This document shows, piece by piece, positions 31,845 to 44,399 of a stretch of 52,586 nt of DNA. Source of the DNA: Phoronis australis (Eukaryota; Phoronida; Phoronidae); contig NMRA01000971.1 in NCBI GenBank assembly GCA_002633005.1, positions 32,433 through 85,018 on the forward strand, given 5' to 3'. The notes under the pieces are model-generated. The model ran no database searches and had not been told where the DNA came from. It worked only from the letters and a program-made list of their open reading frames with translations. The position numbers were made by a program, and so were the translations under genes. The first letter of the stretch is position 1. Every line of letters starts with the position of its first letter.

Positions 31845-33621
31845 ACGTGCCCACATCACATATTTATGTGTGGTCGCATGTTGTCGTCATCTCTTGGATG
31901 GGTATCTGGCGTCCGGTGTCCGCGGTTGTATCTCCGAAACCCCTCGCAGGATCTTATTAAAATTTTGGCAGGTGTGTTCCTATGGGGTTGACAACAGAGG
32001 GCAACGAGTTTTGGACCAACCCGAATACCACTGTGCCCCCTAGTGGCAGTTTTAGTTTTTTACATTTGCCTCTATCTTCAAAGGTCCTCAACTGATGTTC
32101 ATGAAATATGGCATATAGGACTATTAATGAGATGATGCTATCCTGCCATTTTTGGGTGGATTCAAGGCATTTTGCGCAACCTTAAAGTGGCCATTTTACT
32201 GTTTTCGAGTCTTGTTTTTTGGCGTCCCCCTTTATCAAACAAACCACTCTAAGAAAGCTTGTGAAAATTGGCATGTATGTTCTTACTATGAACAAGACGA
32301 ATGACAACGATTTTCTGACTTCTATTACTGTGGCGGCTCCTAGTTGCAGTTTTGTTTTTTTTTTGCGCCCATGGCTGACTATCTCCGTCCTTAACACAAA
32401 TGCAGGATCGTTACTAAATTTAGCAAGTGTATTGATATGAATTTGACAATAGACGAAAACATTCGGATGGATCGCGAATACCGCTGTGCCCGCTGGTGGG
32501 ACTTTTAATTTTCATGTGCCCACATATTTATATTTGGATGCATTATGCCGTCTTCTCCGTCCGTCTTGTGTCCGCTGCTCTTTCTCCAATACCCTTTGAC
32601 GTACGTTCATGAAATTTTTCACTCATGTTGCAATCATAAATGGGATGGTATGAGCAAACTTTTGGACGGATCTGACTACGAGTGTGCCCCCTATTGGCAA
32701 TTTTATTTTTTTATGCTTACCTCTATATCTTTAAAGGTCCTCAAGGTATTTTCATAAAATTAGGCAAATAGGCATCTATTAGTAAGATGACACTATCCTC
32801 CTGTCTTCGGATGAATTCGACATAGTTTGCACTATCTAGTGGCTTTTTTTGCTGTTTTAGAGTCTGTTTTTTGGCGTACACCCCTCTATCAACCAAACCG
32901 CTCGAAGGATGATTGTGGAAATTGGTATCTCTGTTTTTACTGTGAAGAGGACGGTTGACGACGAGTTTCGGACGATTTCGACTACTGTAGCACCTCCTAG
33001 TGGCAGTTTTGTTTATTTTTTTGCACCCATGGCTGTATCTCCTAAACCGTTGGCAGGATCTTTATTAAATTCTGCAAGTGTATTTATATGATGTTGACAA
33101 TGTATTGCGACGACTCTCGAAGGGGTCTGACTAACAGTGTGCCCCCTAGTGGCATTTTTTATGTTTACCTGAGTCTGTATCTTCAAAGGTCCTCAATGTA
33201 TTTTCATAAAATTTAGTAAGGCATCTATTAGCGAGATGATATTTAATCCTCCCGTTTTTGGATGGATTTGATGTAGCTTGCACCCCCTTTTGGCCATTTA
33301 TACTGTTTTTAGTCTGGATTTTCATATAATTTGGAATAAAAACATCTATTAGATAAGTGAGATCACTATCCTTTCATTTTGGAATCAATTTATTTTGCAC
33401 AACCTAATGGTCATTTTTGCTGTTTTTATGTCCGCCCCCTCTTGCAACCAAACTATTCTAAGGGTGATTGTGAAAATTGGCGTACATGTTCTTAGTAAGA
33501 ACAGGATGGTTGACAATGATTTTCAGACGACTTTGACTTCTGTGGTGCTTCCTAGTAGTGTTTTTTGCACTCATAGACTGAGGTATTTCCTAAACTTACT
33601 GCAGGATCTTACTAAGCAAGT
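31845..33621. repeat. Degenerate tandem repeat with CCCCCTAGTGGCA motif
   Basis: Recurring words, each several times and in the same order: GCCCACATATTTATAT-type start (31849, 32517), TGTATCTCC..A.CC, GGATCTTA.TAAA, TT.GACAA....ACGA, CTGTGCCCCCTAGTGGCAGTTTT (32035, 32338, 32690, 32995, 33139), then CCTC.ATCTTCAAAGGTCCTCAA. The period is not constant. Open frames inside are artefacts of the repeat. Further pieces occur at 34310-34480, 40862-41030 and 44400-44905. Confidence 0.75.
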
Positions 33622-34300
33622 GTATTTATATGCGCTAACTGCGAAGCGATACCGAAGCTAGTTTACAGTGAAGCAACACGTGTAGATGAGATAAAAGGTC
33701 ATATATATTATGACAAACTAAACTACTACAGATATCGGTAATTACAAAAGTTACATAATATGTTGAACTGTAAAGGTGGGTGACAATCTGCCTAGCAGCA
33801 ATGAAGGTATACATAAGTGGTGAATAGAATGTTAAGTAATAATACGCGGAAGCATAACAGCAACACCAGGACAGCGACATGGGGAAGGTAAGCATAAACA
33901 GGGAATTATGGAAAATTGGTTTGAGGGAGGGAGGGAAAGAGTGCAAACTGAAATTTGGAGAGAATTGTGGACGATGGCCCAGTGTTGCGACGAGACAAAG
34001 AGATCACGTGGTACAATTAAACCAATAATCGTAGAACAAAGAGGGTCACTGACCCGAGAATAAAAACAATATGATAGTGAGGACGAAGCAGCAGAGCTTA
34101 CATAAAATAATTTAATACTTAAATAATTTTATATGCGCTAAGTGCGAAGCGATACCGAAGCTAGTTTACAGTCAAACAACATGTGTAGGTGAGATAAAAG
34201 GTCACATATATTATGACAAACTAAACTAATACAGATATCGGTAATTAAAAAAGTTACATAATATGTTGAACTGTAAAGGTGGATGACAATCTGCCACAGA
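33622..34300 (-). mobile_element. R1-type element with terminal direct repeats, copy 2
   Basis: A block of about 166 bp from TATATGCGCTAA.TGCGAAGC to GACAATCTGCC occurs at 33627-33792 and 34131-34296, separated by about 338 bp without coding capacity. Read on the minus strand it has the R1 landmarks (CATAATATATATGACC near TTTATCTCA, and CACGTG and CCTCCCTC words in the spacer), as at 8565-9297. It interrupts the tandem repeat: the host text GTATTTATATG.TGTTGACAATG, uninterrupted at about 33082-33104, is split here. Up to 40 bases at the right end are unassigned. Confidence 0.7.
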
Positions 34301-34480
34301 TGCAGCAGAAAGATGCATCCGCCCACCAAAGAAGTTGACAATGGACGAGGACGACTTTTAGATGAATCCGGCAAATGCTGTGCCCCCTGGTGTCCAGTTC
34401 ATTTTTTCTGTTTTGCTTTGCTTTGCTTCTCTGAAGCTCCTTGACAGGTTTTTATGAAATTAGGTAAATAAGTGATGGGA
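34301..34480. repeat. Continuation of the CCCCCTAGTGGCA tandem repeat
   Basis: GTTGACAATGGACGAGGACGAC and GTGCCCCCTGGTG match repeat words of 31845-33621, resuming after the R1-type insertion. Confidence 0.65.
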
Positions 34481-35639
34481 TATTCTCGTTTTCGTATTAA
34501 TTCATTGTATTTTGTGCTATCTATTTACCATTTTTATGATACAAATAAACACCCCCAGAAGCACACCGTTAGCGATGCATTTGTGGGCACATTTCAGTGC
34601 TTCGTGTTGCTCTTGTCAAGTATATCTGACTCAAGGGGTGACATGGAAACGTGGTCTTATTCTAATTCATTTCTTGGCATTAGGTTTATGTAAGCAAGAC
34701 AAATCTTGCTTCCTGTAACTGCTGAATGAATATCATGTGCCAAGCTTAAGAAAATGAGACTTTGATTTTCTTGTATCTAAAGATATTGGTTGTGGGTAGA
34801 ATTTTCTCATTCAAAGATTGTCTATAATTGAATTTTGTTCTCGATAGCAGTGCTGTCATTAACTCGTGAATAAATTCAATTTATGTCTTATGCACGTATG
34901 TGGATTTAGACCAATCTCTGCTACGGGCCCAGGTTTTATTTTGCAAGTCACACGCCATGTGTCAAACAACCCAGGAAAGGGACTAGGGACGGGTCAGAGC
35001 AACTTTGAATGAAGATTAATAGGTCCACACACTCTGTTTTAGATGGTTTCAAAATTTTTAATGTCCTAGAAGCACACTTTTTTAACCCTTATTAAATGGT
35101 TAGAGGACATTACATTAGGAACCACACAATAATTATCCCATAACCAATACATAATCCGTAGTCGAAGAAACTTGAAATTAAATGCGTCATTCACTATTCC
35201 GACCCGAAGATCACACTGCCATTTTTAACTAACCGTGAATCCGGAAGTACAATTCATTCAGGAACCCAGGTTTAACAATTTACGCTGTCTGTGCGACTGG
35301 AACAGTGTCTGTTACCAGCCTGCAAACAGGGACAAAATAATCGACGGCAGACTTCAACTTTAATAAACCCAAAATAGGGACAATTTGTACTGAAAATGTG
35401 GCAAAATAAATTTTGACAGAAATTTTTTTGCCGGGCTGGTACCTACCCGGTGCACTGACAAAAGACGAAGGCATGCCATTCCCAGCTGTTTTATTGTAAT
35501 AAATGGTTCACATCATGAATGCTGTATACATACAAAGATAGTTTCCGACACGTGTATAAATTACTGACTAGTAACAGTCCTGCACCAACCATTGACTTAA
35601 ACAATGGGCACCCCTGCGGGAACTATGGCGGGCTAGGCA
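34481..35639. other. Intergenic sequence, nothing recognised
   Basis: No exon, RNA gene or repeat boundary is recognised. GGGCCCAGGTTTTATTTTGCAAG at about 34925 resembles the end of the TIR element at 22022-22035 only in its GGGCCCAG. Confidence 0.4.
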
Positions 35640-36738
35640 CTAAGCTTATTTTACTGGAACTTTGGTAAATAAACTGTATAAACAGAACAACGAACATGCA
35701 ACATCAAATTATTGAATAAAATTGCTATGTAGTTAGAATATCCTGATAGTTTAACTTGCGAAACTATGGAAAATAAATTTAGACACGACTTCGCTACGGC
35801 CGCCATACCGGTCAGCGTGGTCGGAAAGCGCCCGCGACTAACCCCTTGTTTCTGTCGGTCGCTCATGACTATAGCTTCTTTACTATAAGTTTCAATAGAG
35901 CTATTGTGAGTCAGCCAACACACTAGCTGGGGATTACCCGATTGCTGAGGGATAAACAGGTGCTTGCAGAAAACGGGATTGTCATACTTACAAATTTAGC
36001 CCTTCATTCTTAATTTCATGTATACCATTAATATTGTCGATCAAAAACATGTCTGTTCGCATTCGAATGGTGAAATTTGATTCATAACTTCCCGATTCAT
36101 AAAAATATATGTTGCACACACGGGAAGCCGTAAATTAATGCGCATGTGATGTGGTCCCATTAAGTTGACAAAAATGGTTGGTTATATAGCTCAAGAAAAC
36201 TGAACATTTTATTCTGATGATACCTAAAACTTGATCTGTTACTTTTTGAGTGGCAAGGCTAAGAAACAGTTACTTATTTCACATTTTATGTAATTGAATG
36301 AGAACTATTTTCTTGCCCATTGACAACCGACTGTAGTGCACAGACAAGTGACCATGCAGCGCTCCACTTGGATTGCTACTACTTATTCTCACGTGGCAAC
36401 AGTGCAGAAGTGCGTGATTGCAAGCTTCATGTGTTGGAGAGATTAACTAGTTGTTTGACGCAATAACTGTTTGAAAAACTAATTCAGGTGTGTTATTTGT
36501 GTTCGGGACAATGTTTATGCTCGATACTCCGTGACTCAATGAATTGTCAATGTACAGTAAGGTTTCGAGCGGTTGTCTTATCTCAATCGCCCGGCGCAGC
36601 TAACTTGCCGTTGCGTGAAACATGCTACGCAATGAAGATGAGAATCGGAAGCCGACAGAAGCCAGTCGTCAATCAAAAGTTACCGCAACAGCATTACTCA
36701 AGAACAAGTATTTGCTTAATATTTTATGTAAAAAATAC
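35640..36738 (-). repeat. Old repeat H3, copy 2 (first part)
   Basis: Inverted relative of 10150-11690: CATACCGGTCAGCGT, AGCTGGGGATTACCCGATTGCTGA, TATTGTCGATCAAAAACAT, CCATGCAGCGCTCCACTTGGATTGC. It is cut at 36739 by E2 and resumes at 39148 with ATGACTTTGACTGGGGG. Confidence 0.78.
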
Positions 36739-37336
36739 TACCGTATTCGCCGTAATAACCGCCCATGCCCCTATAAGCGTTTTCAGACTTTGGTGAAATA
36801 AGCGCCCAGTCCATGAACGTGTACATGCGAACAATGATGTACATGCAGTCCTAAAACTCGGCTACAGTAACATCTTCAATTCATCAAAACATTTTTGCAC
36901 GGGTCTTCTAGACCACCAGCAGCACTGCTACATTTGTATTTAGCCGTGACTTTACACTTCAAAGTAATGCAGCGCTTCAAAAAGAACGCAACAGCGTTGC
37001 TACGCTCTCGTGACGACCGTGTCCCACTATGGTCTGACCTTTCAATAGACACATCGACTGTTTCACGAATAAAAATAACTCGGTGTTAAACGCATGTGGC
37101 CAGGAAGCGCGCGCTACATACATGAACCTGTCATCAGAAACATTAGTCGGGAACTATCCATTCATGAAACGGGTAGCATAGCATCGGTAAGAAATGAATA
37201 TTGGCACTAATTTCTGACAATTTCTAATACTATAAAACATGTTTGCGTTATTTTTGAGATCGATTGTTTGATTAACCATAATTGGTGTTATTAAGCCGAA
37301 TATCTGATAAAATGACAACTGACAGTGAATGCTTAC

Positions 37337-38328
37337 CATAGGCGGATTTAGGGGGGCCCGCTCCCCCCCTTGGCTGCCGCAAAAAAAAATGAAACAGCAA
37401 GAGCGTAGCGGGAAATGTTGAGTTTATTAATTTGCCCAGATAATTAAAATTATACGAATGAAAATATTTCAATGTGTGCAGTTTTAGTGTTTGGGGGGCT
37501 CAGATCTAATTTCAAGTGTCAAATTCGGAACACGGCGCACTCGTAACGTAACTATGGCTAAGTGTAGTCTCTCCCGCAATATCCCAGACGAGCGGTAGTG
37601 GCGCTGCACACTACTACTCCGTTTCTGTCGTCTGCTTCACTGTGCAATGAAGAAAATTTACTTCATTTTTTAAAGAAAATGGAACCTGAGTGACTATGAA
37701 AAAACAGAAGCTGCTGGTAAGATGTGAATTTTAATCTAAGCCTTAGTGAATCACTCAGAAACTCATTAATTCTCTCTTTGTCAAACCTTAACTTAAGATG
37801 ATTTCCAAAGCAATCCCGTCATTATTGCCAACACGAAAAATGGATTTGGTGTTTTGGGCATTTGATGACTATTTTAAATACAACAAATTTGTTAAGAACC
37901 GATTGCACAAAATATAAAACGTGTAATAAGCGTTACAAAAAGAAGTAGGTTTGGCGCGCAAACGCTGTGGACCATAAACAAGTAGGTCTCTTAGTATAAG
38001 TTTAGTAGTGAAATCGTGGTGGTGTAGTGGTAAAGCACGCGCGTTCTATCAGGCAGATCGTGAGTTCAAATCTGTGGAACTCGAAGTTTTTCCTGTGTAA
38101 CACGTTCCCCGTGGTTTTTTTTTTGCCTTTTTTTCTTGGATATTACTTCCGAAATCAAGGAAAATGCTTGATTTTTAGAGGAAAAAACAGAGAAATTTCC
38201 TGGGCAAACCCCCCTCCCGACCTCCCCCCATTCGGTGCTATGTGCATCTATAATCGTGGTTTGCGCAAATGCTTACGGCCGGACAAAATGTTGGGCCCCC
38301 CCCTTGTGATATCCTAGATCCGCCACTG
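37337..38328 (-). mobile_element. Non-autonomous TIR element, 5-bp TSD CTTAC, copy 2
   Basis: Ends CATAGGCGGATTTAGG and CCTAGATCCGCCACTG, matching the ends of the element at 2707-3677 in reverse order. CTTAC flanks it (37332-37336 and 38329-38333), while both palindrome arms of E2 keep a single CTTAC at the equivalent site (30775-30779, and GTAAG at 29430-29434). The interior follows copy 1: purine-rich end, tRNA-like segment, and a stretch with AATGACGGGATTGCTTTGG on the minus strand. No transposase. Confidence 0.88.
38014..38084 (+). ncRNA. tRNA-like segment inside TIR element, copy 2
   Basis: TGGTGTAGTGGTAAAGC (A-box-like) and GTGAGTTCAAATCTG (B-box-like) are retained. The anticodon arm no longer pairs. 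Counterpart of 2948-3018; probably a promoter relic and not a tRNA gene. Confidence 0.55.
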
Positions 38329-39147
38329 CTTACACACCCTTACACCGAAAAATAACAGTCAGATAGTTACGTACGTATCCAGCTACACGGCGACTAATAT
38401 GGGCCTTACCGAGACAAATGTCGAGCGTTTTTAGCACAAGACCGGCAAGTGCTGAATGAAACACGCTCTGATTTAGGCCTACTGCTTGTGCAAATTTCTT
38501 TAGATACAATGCACATCTAGCTAGTTAGATTGCGTGGCTCTGGCCAAAAGACGATCTCTGTTTTGGCAAATGAACTCTGGTGACACGCACGCGCTCGCTT
38601 ACTCGCAGACGAACTTCAAAACAAACGTCACGTGATAACAACATGTGTGTTCGTCCAGACATTTTACTCGCCGTGTTGCCAATCATACATGTAGATGTCA
38701 CGATGTTGCACAGATTTGTACTTAAACCTGCCATTAATCCAGAGTCCAGGAACTTAAAAAATCTTAGAGACGCTACATATAAAACTTAATGAGGATTTCA
38801 GGTAATTGGCTCGAGTCGAAACCATTTTTATTCAAGCAGTGAAGTCGCCATATCGAAGATGGCGATTTCGAGGCATTCAGTTGGCGAGTTTTCGCCCTGG
38901 GATTTCATCACAATTTTCTGTAAAATGATCGTAATTTAGCAGCAAAGTTTGATAGCAATGCACCACAGTTTTGTTCAAAGTCTTTCATTGATTACATATA
39001 CGTCACAGAGCGTAATTTTGATGAATCTTAGCTTCCGATTTCACCCATTTCGGAGACGGGGTTTCAACCGCCTTGGGTCATAATAAGTGCCCCTCCTGAA
39101 CCGAACTTTTCTAAGCGCCCTGGGTGGTTATTACGGCGAATACGGTA

Positions 39148-39479
39148 ATGACTTTGACTGGGGGTAAGTCTAGTGAACCAGTACAATGGGAATCTGGGGA
39201 AAAAATAGTTCGTACAGGTATCTGCGTCGGTAAAATTAATTTCTAATCAAAGCGCCAGTTACTCAGGTAATCGGCACCCGCGGTTTGTTGTACACCTTAT
39301 TTATGCAGTCTCCATTTTAAAAATGAGCCCCTTTTTAGGTTTTAAAAACAAAGCATTCTGCGCTTAATCACAGCACAAAGCGTGATTTTTTCGTGTGCCT
39401 CGTTACGTCTCATAATGTCCTATATCAGTCATAGAAAGATGAGAGTGAAAATTGCCTCCGCAGTCACTGACTGGTTAAA
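39148..39479 (-). repeat. Old repeat H3, copy 2 (second part) and spacer
   Basis: 39148-39215 continues H3 (ATGACTTTGACTGGGGG, ACA.TGGGA.TC). Beyond that, AAAAAATAGTTCGTACA is shared with about 19612 and 19748. Nothing else recognised to 39479. Confidence 0.6.
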
Positions 39480-40865
39480 TATTGCTAAGGGTGACCTGAT
39501 TGCAAATACGACTCGAGCCGAGACTTTGGTCATCTTGTATCGTAACAATTGTGACCTGGAATTTCCCACGTAAGCGAGCCCAGTTTTTGGCCTGTCGAAC
39601 ATATCGTGCGAATCCGGCCGTTATTTGGTTGTTGCCAAATCAAGATGAATGCAAACAGAGAACGGCCCTCTTCATTGAGTTGTGAACATGTCGCTGGATA
39701 ATTCAGAAACGATCTTTGACGCGTTTTGTTGACTAGTGCTTTTGGCTACTTTTGCAAGTTTCTGGATACGCCGAAGAAAATTTCAGACCACGGCATAGAT
39801 ATGTGATAAAATGTCACAGCAACGATTCATTCTTTAACGATCAACTTACCAACTGTTTGATGGTAAAAACTTTTTTTCATATAATATGTTCTGATTATTC
39901 TATTACAATATTCCCGAGAATATCGCACTGCGGCACTCAGGTCGGTCCCGTTGTTTGTGCGCAATGTCCCGGCAGACGATCGCTACTTGGAAATGCGTCT
40001 TGTTTTTTATGGCAAGACAGCAGACAAATTCCTAAGCCCTTCTTTCTGGAACTGAGCACCTGCGTAAGTATGAGTCGCCCGTCACTCACATATGTTACTT
40101 CCATATGTAACATGTTCTCCTGCGATTCAAGTGCGGGAACTTACGTGCGCACCACTCCAAAGCCGCACATCAAAAGAAAACAGCGATAGTCCTAACGAAA
40201 TTAGTATACTGGCTTTACTATGCACGTTTAAGCTGCCACTGCTTTACGATTTCTCTGGCCCAATGCTTCTCAGAACCATGGTGTTCTATTCCTATGTTTC
40301 CATGTCTCGATATTTCCTATGCACCGGCCGATGTTCCATGCTCGTAGCCAGCTGTTAGCTATCTTTTTATTCATCTCTTCATACACCCCCTCCCCCCCAC
40401 TATCGCCAATTTTCACTCCCCAGGTCGTCACTCGACAACGCCGTAGATTTTTCAGACTCAAATAAAAGGTGAACTGTTGCGGCTGAAGCTGGCCAATGTA
40501 GAAACAAAATTATTCGGGGTGGAATTTGCCGCAAGAAATCGTAATAACATCTAATTTTTTATTACCGTACTGAAACATTCACGGACAGTATGCATCTACC
40601 GCTTTGGATTTAAGGAATACAATAATCGCCTACTGCTCTACTAACCGTTCTCTTCAAGTTTTGCGAAATTTCAATTAAACACCGGGCCCACAACATTCCA
40701 CTTCAGCGAATTCTGATCCACCCTGAATATTTTCATGCTTGTGCTTACAGTTATCAAAAATATAATAATATTTCTAAAGAACCGCCAGCGACATTGGTGA
40801 AATCTGGTAATGCCTGTTTGACTGACAATAAGCGAAAAACAAAATGTGAATTCCATTTTTATGCG
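39480..40865 (-). repeat. Old repeat H4, copy 2 (uninterrupted)
   Basis: Reverse complement of 1590-2706 joined to 3683-3840. At the site where copy 1 carries the 971-bp element, this copy reads straight through (CTCTTCATTGAGTTGTG near 39668). Short frames in it (39752-40189) are not conserved in copy 1 and are not taken as coding. Confidence 0.78.
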
Positions 40866-41030
40866 CCCACATATTTATATGTGGTCGCAAAGTGCCGTCA
40901 TCTCTGTCTGGGCGTCCGGTGTCCGCAGCTGTATCTCCTAACCCCTCACAGGATCTTGATGAGATTTGGGAGATGTGTTCCTTTGATGCTGACGACGGAC
41001 GACAACGAGTTTCGGATCCATAGACATCTT
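40862..41030. repeat. Single unit of the CCCACATATTTATATGTGG repeat
   Basis: GCGCCCACATATTTATATG, GCCGTCATCTCTGTCTGGGC, GTCCGGTGTCCGC and ACGAGTTTCGGATCC match the unit starting at 31849. It abuts the end of H4 copy 2. Confidence 0.7.
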
Positions 41031-44000
41031 AATACTATAGACCGGGCGCATGTGCTACTGCAACTGACAACTTGACGCCATATTGGAGAGTGTTACTAGT
41101 CACGTGACACGGCGAATTGCCGTATAAACAAACGGGGTAAATAGCTCTTTTCAAAGCGCGATATCTAACAAATAAAGAGGCGGAAGAGTGTGATTTTTTC
41201 CAGAAACATAAATAACATGTGATGTCGCACTAACATGCATTTTTTAAGTGTCGATAGGGAACCTATCAAACTAATAGAAAATCGCAACCAGTGGCAGATT
41301 CTCGAATTGTCTTGATTGGCTGCACTCTTAAATTGTTATCCACTGTGAGCGTTTTATTTTTTCCGTTATTTCAAGAGAAACCAGTAAGATTGTGCAAATT
41401 TATCATTTAATTCGTGTCACTCGATGCAAATATATTATATCCAGGAGACGTGCTGCTCACTTGGGACGTACTTTTGTTGTGCCCCAATAAGCCTTAGTTT
41501 TCAGTATTGAAAATGACCCCGGGTAACTACGTTAAATTAAAATACGACCCAGGTTGCATTTAATGGGAGGGTCTAAATTTAATGGGAACTACTGTGAAAA
41601 ATGTCCTCATTGGAGTCATATAGATAAATGACGGGTTTTTAAAGTTCATTAGGGCTTTCTCCCATTCGGTGACTTTACCAGATTAACTGGACCCACTGAT
41701 GATAGTCTATGTTAAAATAAACTGATATCAAAAGGCCAAAATTGGCAATTTTCGGCCACCCCATGTTAAACACAAAATTTTGTCTAATTTTCTTCAAACT
41801 CCTACATTTCAATCTTGATTATACTGACATCTGTTGGGTATATCAGCAATTAACCACACATGAAAGGCTTGGTTGAAAATTATCGTTTTCTCACATGCAC
41901 TTTCGGGTTTTCAGCGGCGATTCCACTGATCGAAGCGACAAAATAAGCCGAAACTTTGGCCATACCATGTTAAACATAATTTTTTTTCCAATTTTGCTGA
42001 AACTTGGCCACGTTTTTAATGAACTACTCTATGTTATGTACTATCGGCAAATGTGATTGGTTCATAATTAAGACCCCCACGCTGTGTTTTCTGCGAATCC
42101 CATGTATCCTGGAGGGGGCTGACAGTGATTTTCGCGCATGCGCAGTTCACAGTTTCAATATTGCTGGTAATGCTTCATGTAGAGAACTTGCTATGGTGCC
42201 AAATGGTATAATATAAGTATTTAATAAGTTTAAAGTAAAAGGAATAATTTCCACTTAGCCAGAAACATTTGTATACACTGCTAGCCAGCAGAGCCGGACT
42301 GCATAGTGGCCTGCCGTGCACGGATATCGTGCTCCACGGGGCAAGATGAAAACATCAATTAGCTCCCCGGCCCTGAATGAGTGAAATTCTTTTGAGAAAG
42401 TGATTAAAAAAATACTGCGTTATGCTTCTAACCCTGCAATATTTTCCCATCGCCGACATTTCACTGACTAAAATTCACTACACTCCCCCCGCCCCAGTTT
42501 GCGGCACGGAACTTTTATATTTAGACAACAGGTATATATTGTAAGTTTGTTTTTGTGAGGTTTGAAAACATATTTCCCTGTTAATTGAAAAACAAAGCCA
42601 ATTTAGCAAGTGGTTATTTTCCCCGGCGAAGAGTCATGGCCACTACAAATATGTTATAACTTAACTTTTATTGCAGCTCAGCCCTGTCAGGTTACAAATG
42701 ATCTTACTGAAGATTAGAGCAATTATGGAACAAAAGAGAGCTGGCCCTCCAACCATAAATGCCAGAATGGAGTTAATCAGTCGTGTAAGGTATTGGCTGC
42801 AAGGGTGGTCTTCCCAACTTGTTGATAGGCTATAGAATTGAACAAGTTCGGAGCAACGGGAAAACGCTGTAATGATGACCGGTACTTAGCCGGTTGTGTC
42901 CTGGCAACAAAATCAAGCACAACGATGTGGGGCTCACTGTTTTGAGATAAATTTGTTTTTGTTTGTCGAAACATCGCCATTTGTGGATTTTTTTTCTATT
43001 TTACATTTTTAACGGCTAGTAAAGCCGGTGCCGATTTGCTGCCAATTACGCACTGCGCTCACACGTCCAGGTTAAGTCACCTCGACACAGTAATTGCTCA
43101 CGTTATTGCGATAAAGATAAGACATACGTTGATCAGGAAACTTTTTCCCTCTAAATTATTACCTTAAAGGGTACTGTTGCTGAAATTTGACGTACCCTGG
43201 TGATGAGTCGGGGTTGATCTCAGTAGTCGAGCGTTGGCTATACGGAGACTTTGCTACGGTATTTCATAAACTTATGATTAAGCATTAAATACCATTCATC
43301 ATATGCAAAGAACAGGTAAAATTTGGACAATAAATAATCAGGTTTGTATAAAAAGTATCAAAATATGATTCAAAAACAACCAAAGTAACAAGGCATTTAC
43401 CCTGACGGTGATGTCAATACGTTTTCAAGGGCAACGTGACTGGCATTCAGGAATCGTTCCTGAACTGACACGCAGGAACTCGGGTCACGGATATAGACGG
43501 GAGTTTATGTCGATGATTTTCCACTCTCGGCCGAGGTACAAAATTGTGCTAAAAAGGCTTTTAATTTGATAACAGAAAGGATGTGAACATTATGCTATGT
43601 TACGTATTACTTAATTTGGTATCTATTTTTAAGTTTTTGAGCTACCATGCCCTTTGAGATAAGTACTTTAACCTTGGTGCAAGAGAGCTCAAACATTTCA
43701 TGTAGAATACAAAATACTCTAGTTAATAGAATGTTGTTTGGGAGTCATAAAGATACAACATGAACATTTTATGGTATACTGCACGACAAACTAGGTACAT
43801 GATTTTTGCTTTTCACAAAATCTGTTTCAACTTGACACTGAACAACATCATTTGGCTGATTGGGGCGCCCGAGGAGGAAGGTAAGTAGGCTGTAGGTTCA
43901 CAGAAACACAACAGTCCCATCACCACTGCTTATTAATTAGCTGATAGTCCAAATACCAAGCGCGACACTGGTGATTACGAGAAAGTCTGAGAAAATGCAG

Positions 44001-44399
44001 TTTATTTGCACAGTGAAACCACGATCAAGCATGGCAAATGTTTGAGTCCGTACAGTGATTACGACTGCCATAAAAACGTGGGAGATATAAATAAACCATC
44101 CACATTTGATAACTGTAGACTGCGACATTAGTCAGTACATTACACCAATGGCAGTTCTAAATGAGGGTTTAATAATCACCATTACTTGGTGAACTTCCAG
44201 ATTTACATTCAGCCCCCTATCATGCAGAAAAGCGCACTGTTCGAAATGTGAGAATTGCAGCCAGTGCCGCTAGAATCCACATGTCCGAAATTTTAACAAT
44301 ATTTTAATGCCAAATTTGACCATGTTCCAAATTTCAAAATCAAAAAATTCAGTTTGGGGTTGGATTTAGGTGTCCGAAACTCTGGAGACTGTCCAAAAT
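41031..44399. other. Intergenic sequence; weak internal duplication near 41.7-42.0 kb
   Basis: 41735-41800 and 41945-42015 share a loose CCATGTTAAACA(C/T)A, then CTAATTTT or CCAATTTT, repeat about 200 bp apart. No exon was recognised elsewhere; the short frames (for example 42004-42216, 42777-42980, 43937-44128) show no motif or consistent splice sites. Confidence 0.4.

Larger units (their letters stand above)
36741..39145 (+). mobile_element. E2 element copy, interrupted by a 992-bp TIR element
   Basis: Starts CCGTATTCGCCGTAATAACC and ends TTACGGCGAATACGG, with TA outside each end (36739-36740 and 39146-39147). The paralogous empty TA is at 10211-10212 in H3 copy 1, whose flanks read on to both sides of this element. 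Without the inserted element and its duplication it is 1408 bp, the same size as the two palindrome arms. No ORF of note. Confidence 0.88.

Noticed and set aside
32219-33661. Several 60-90 codon frames on both strands
   Set aside because: They coincide with units of the CCTAGTGGCA tandem repeat and differ between units, without conserved coding.
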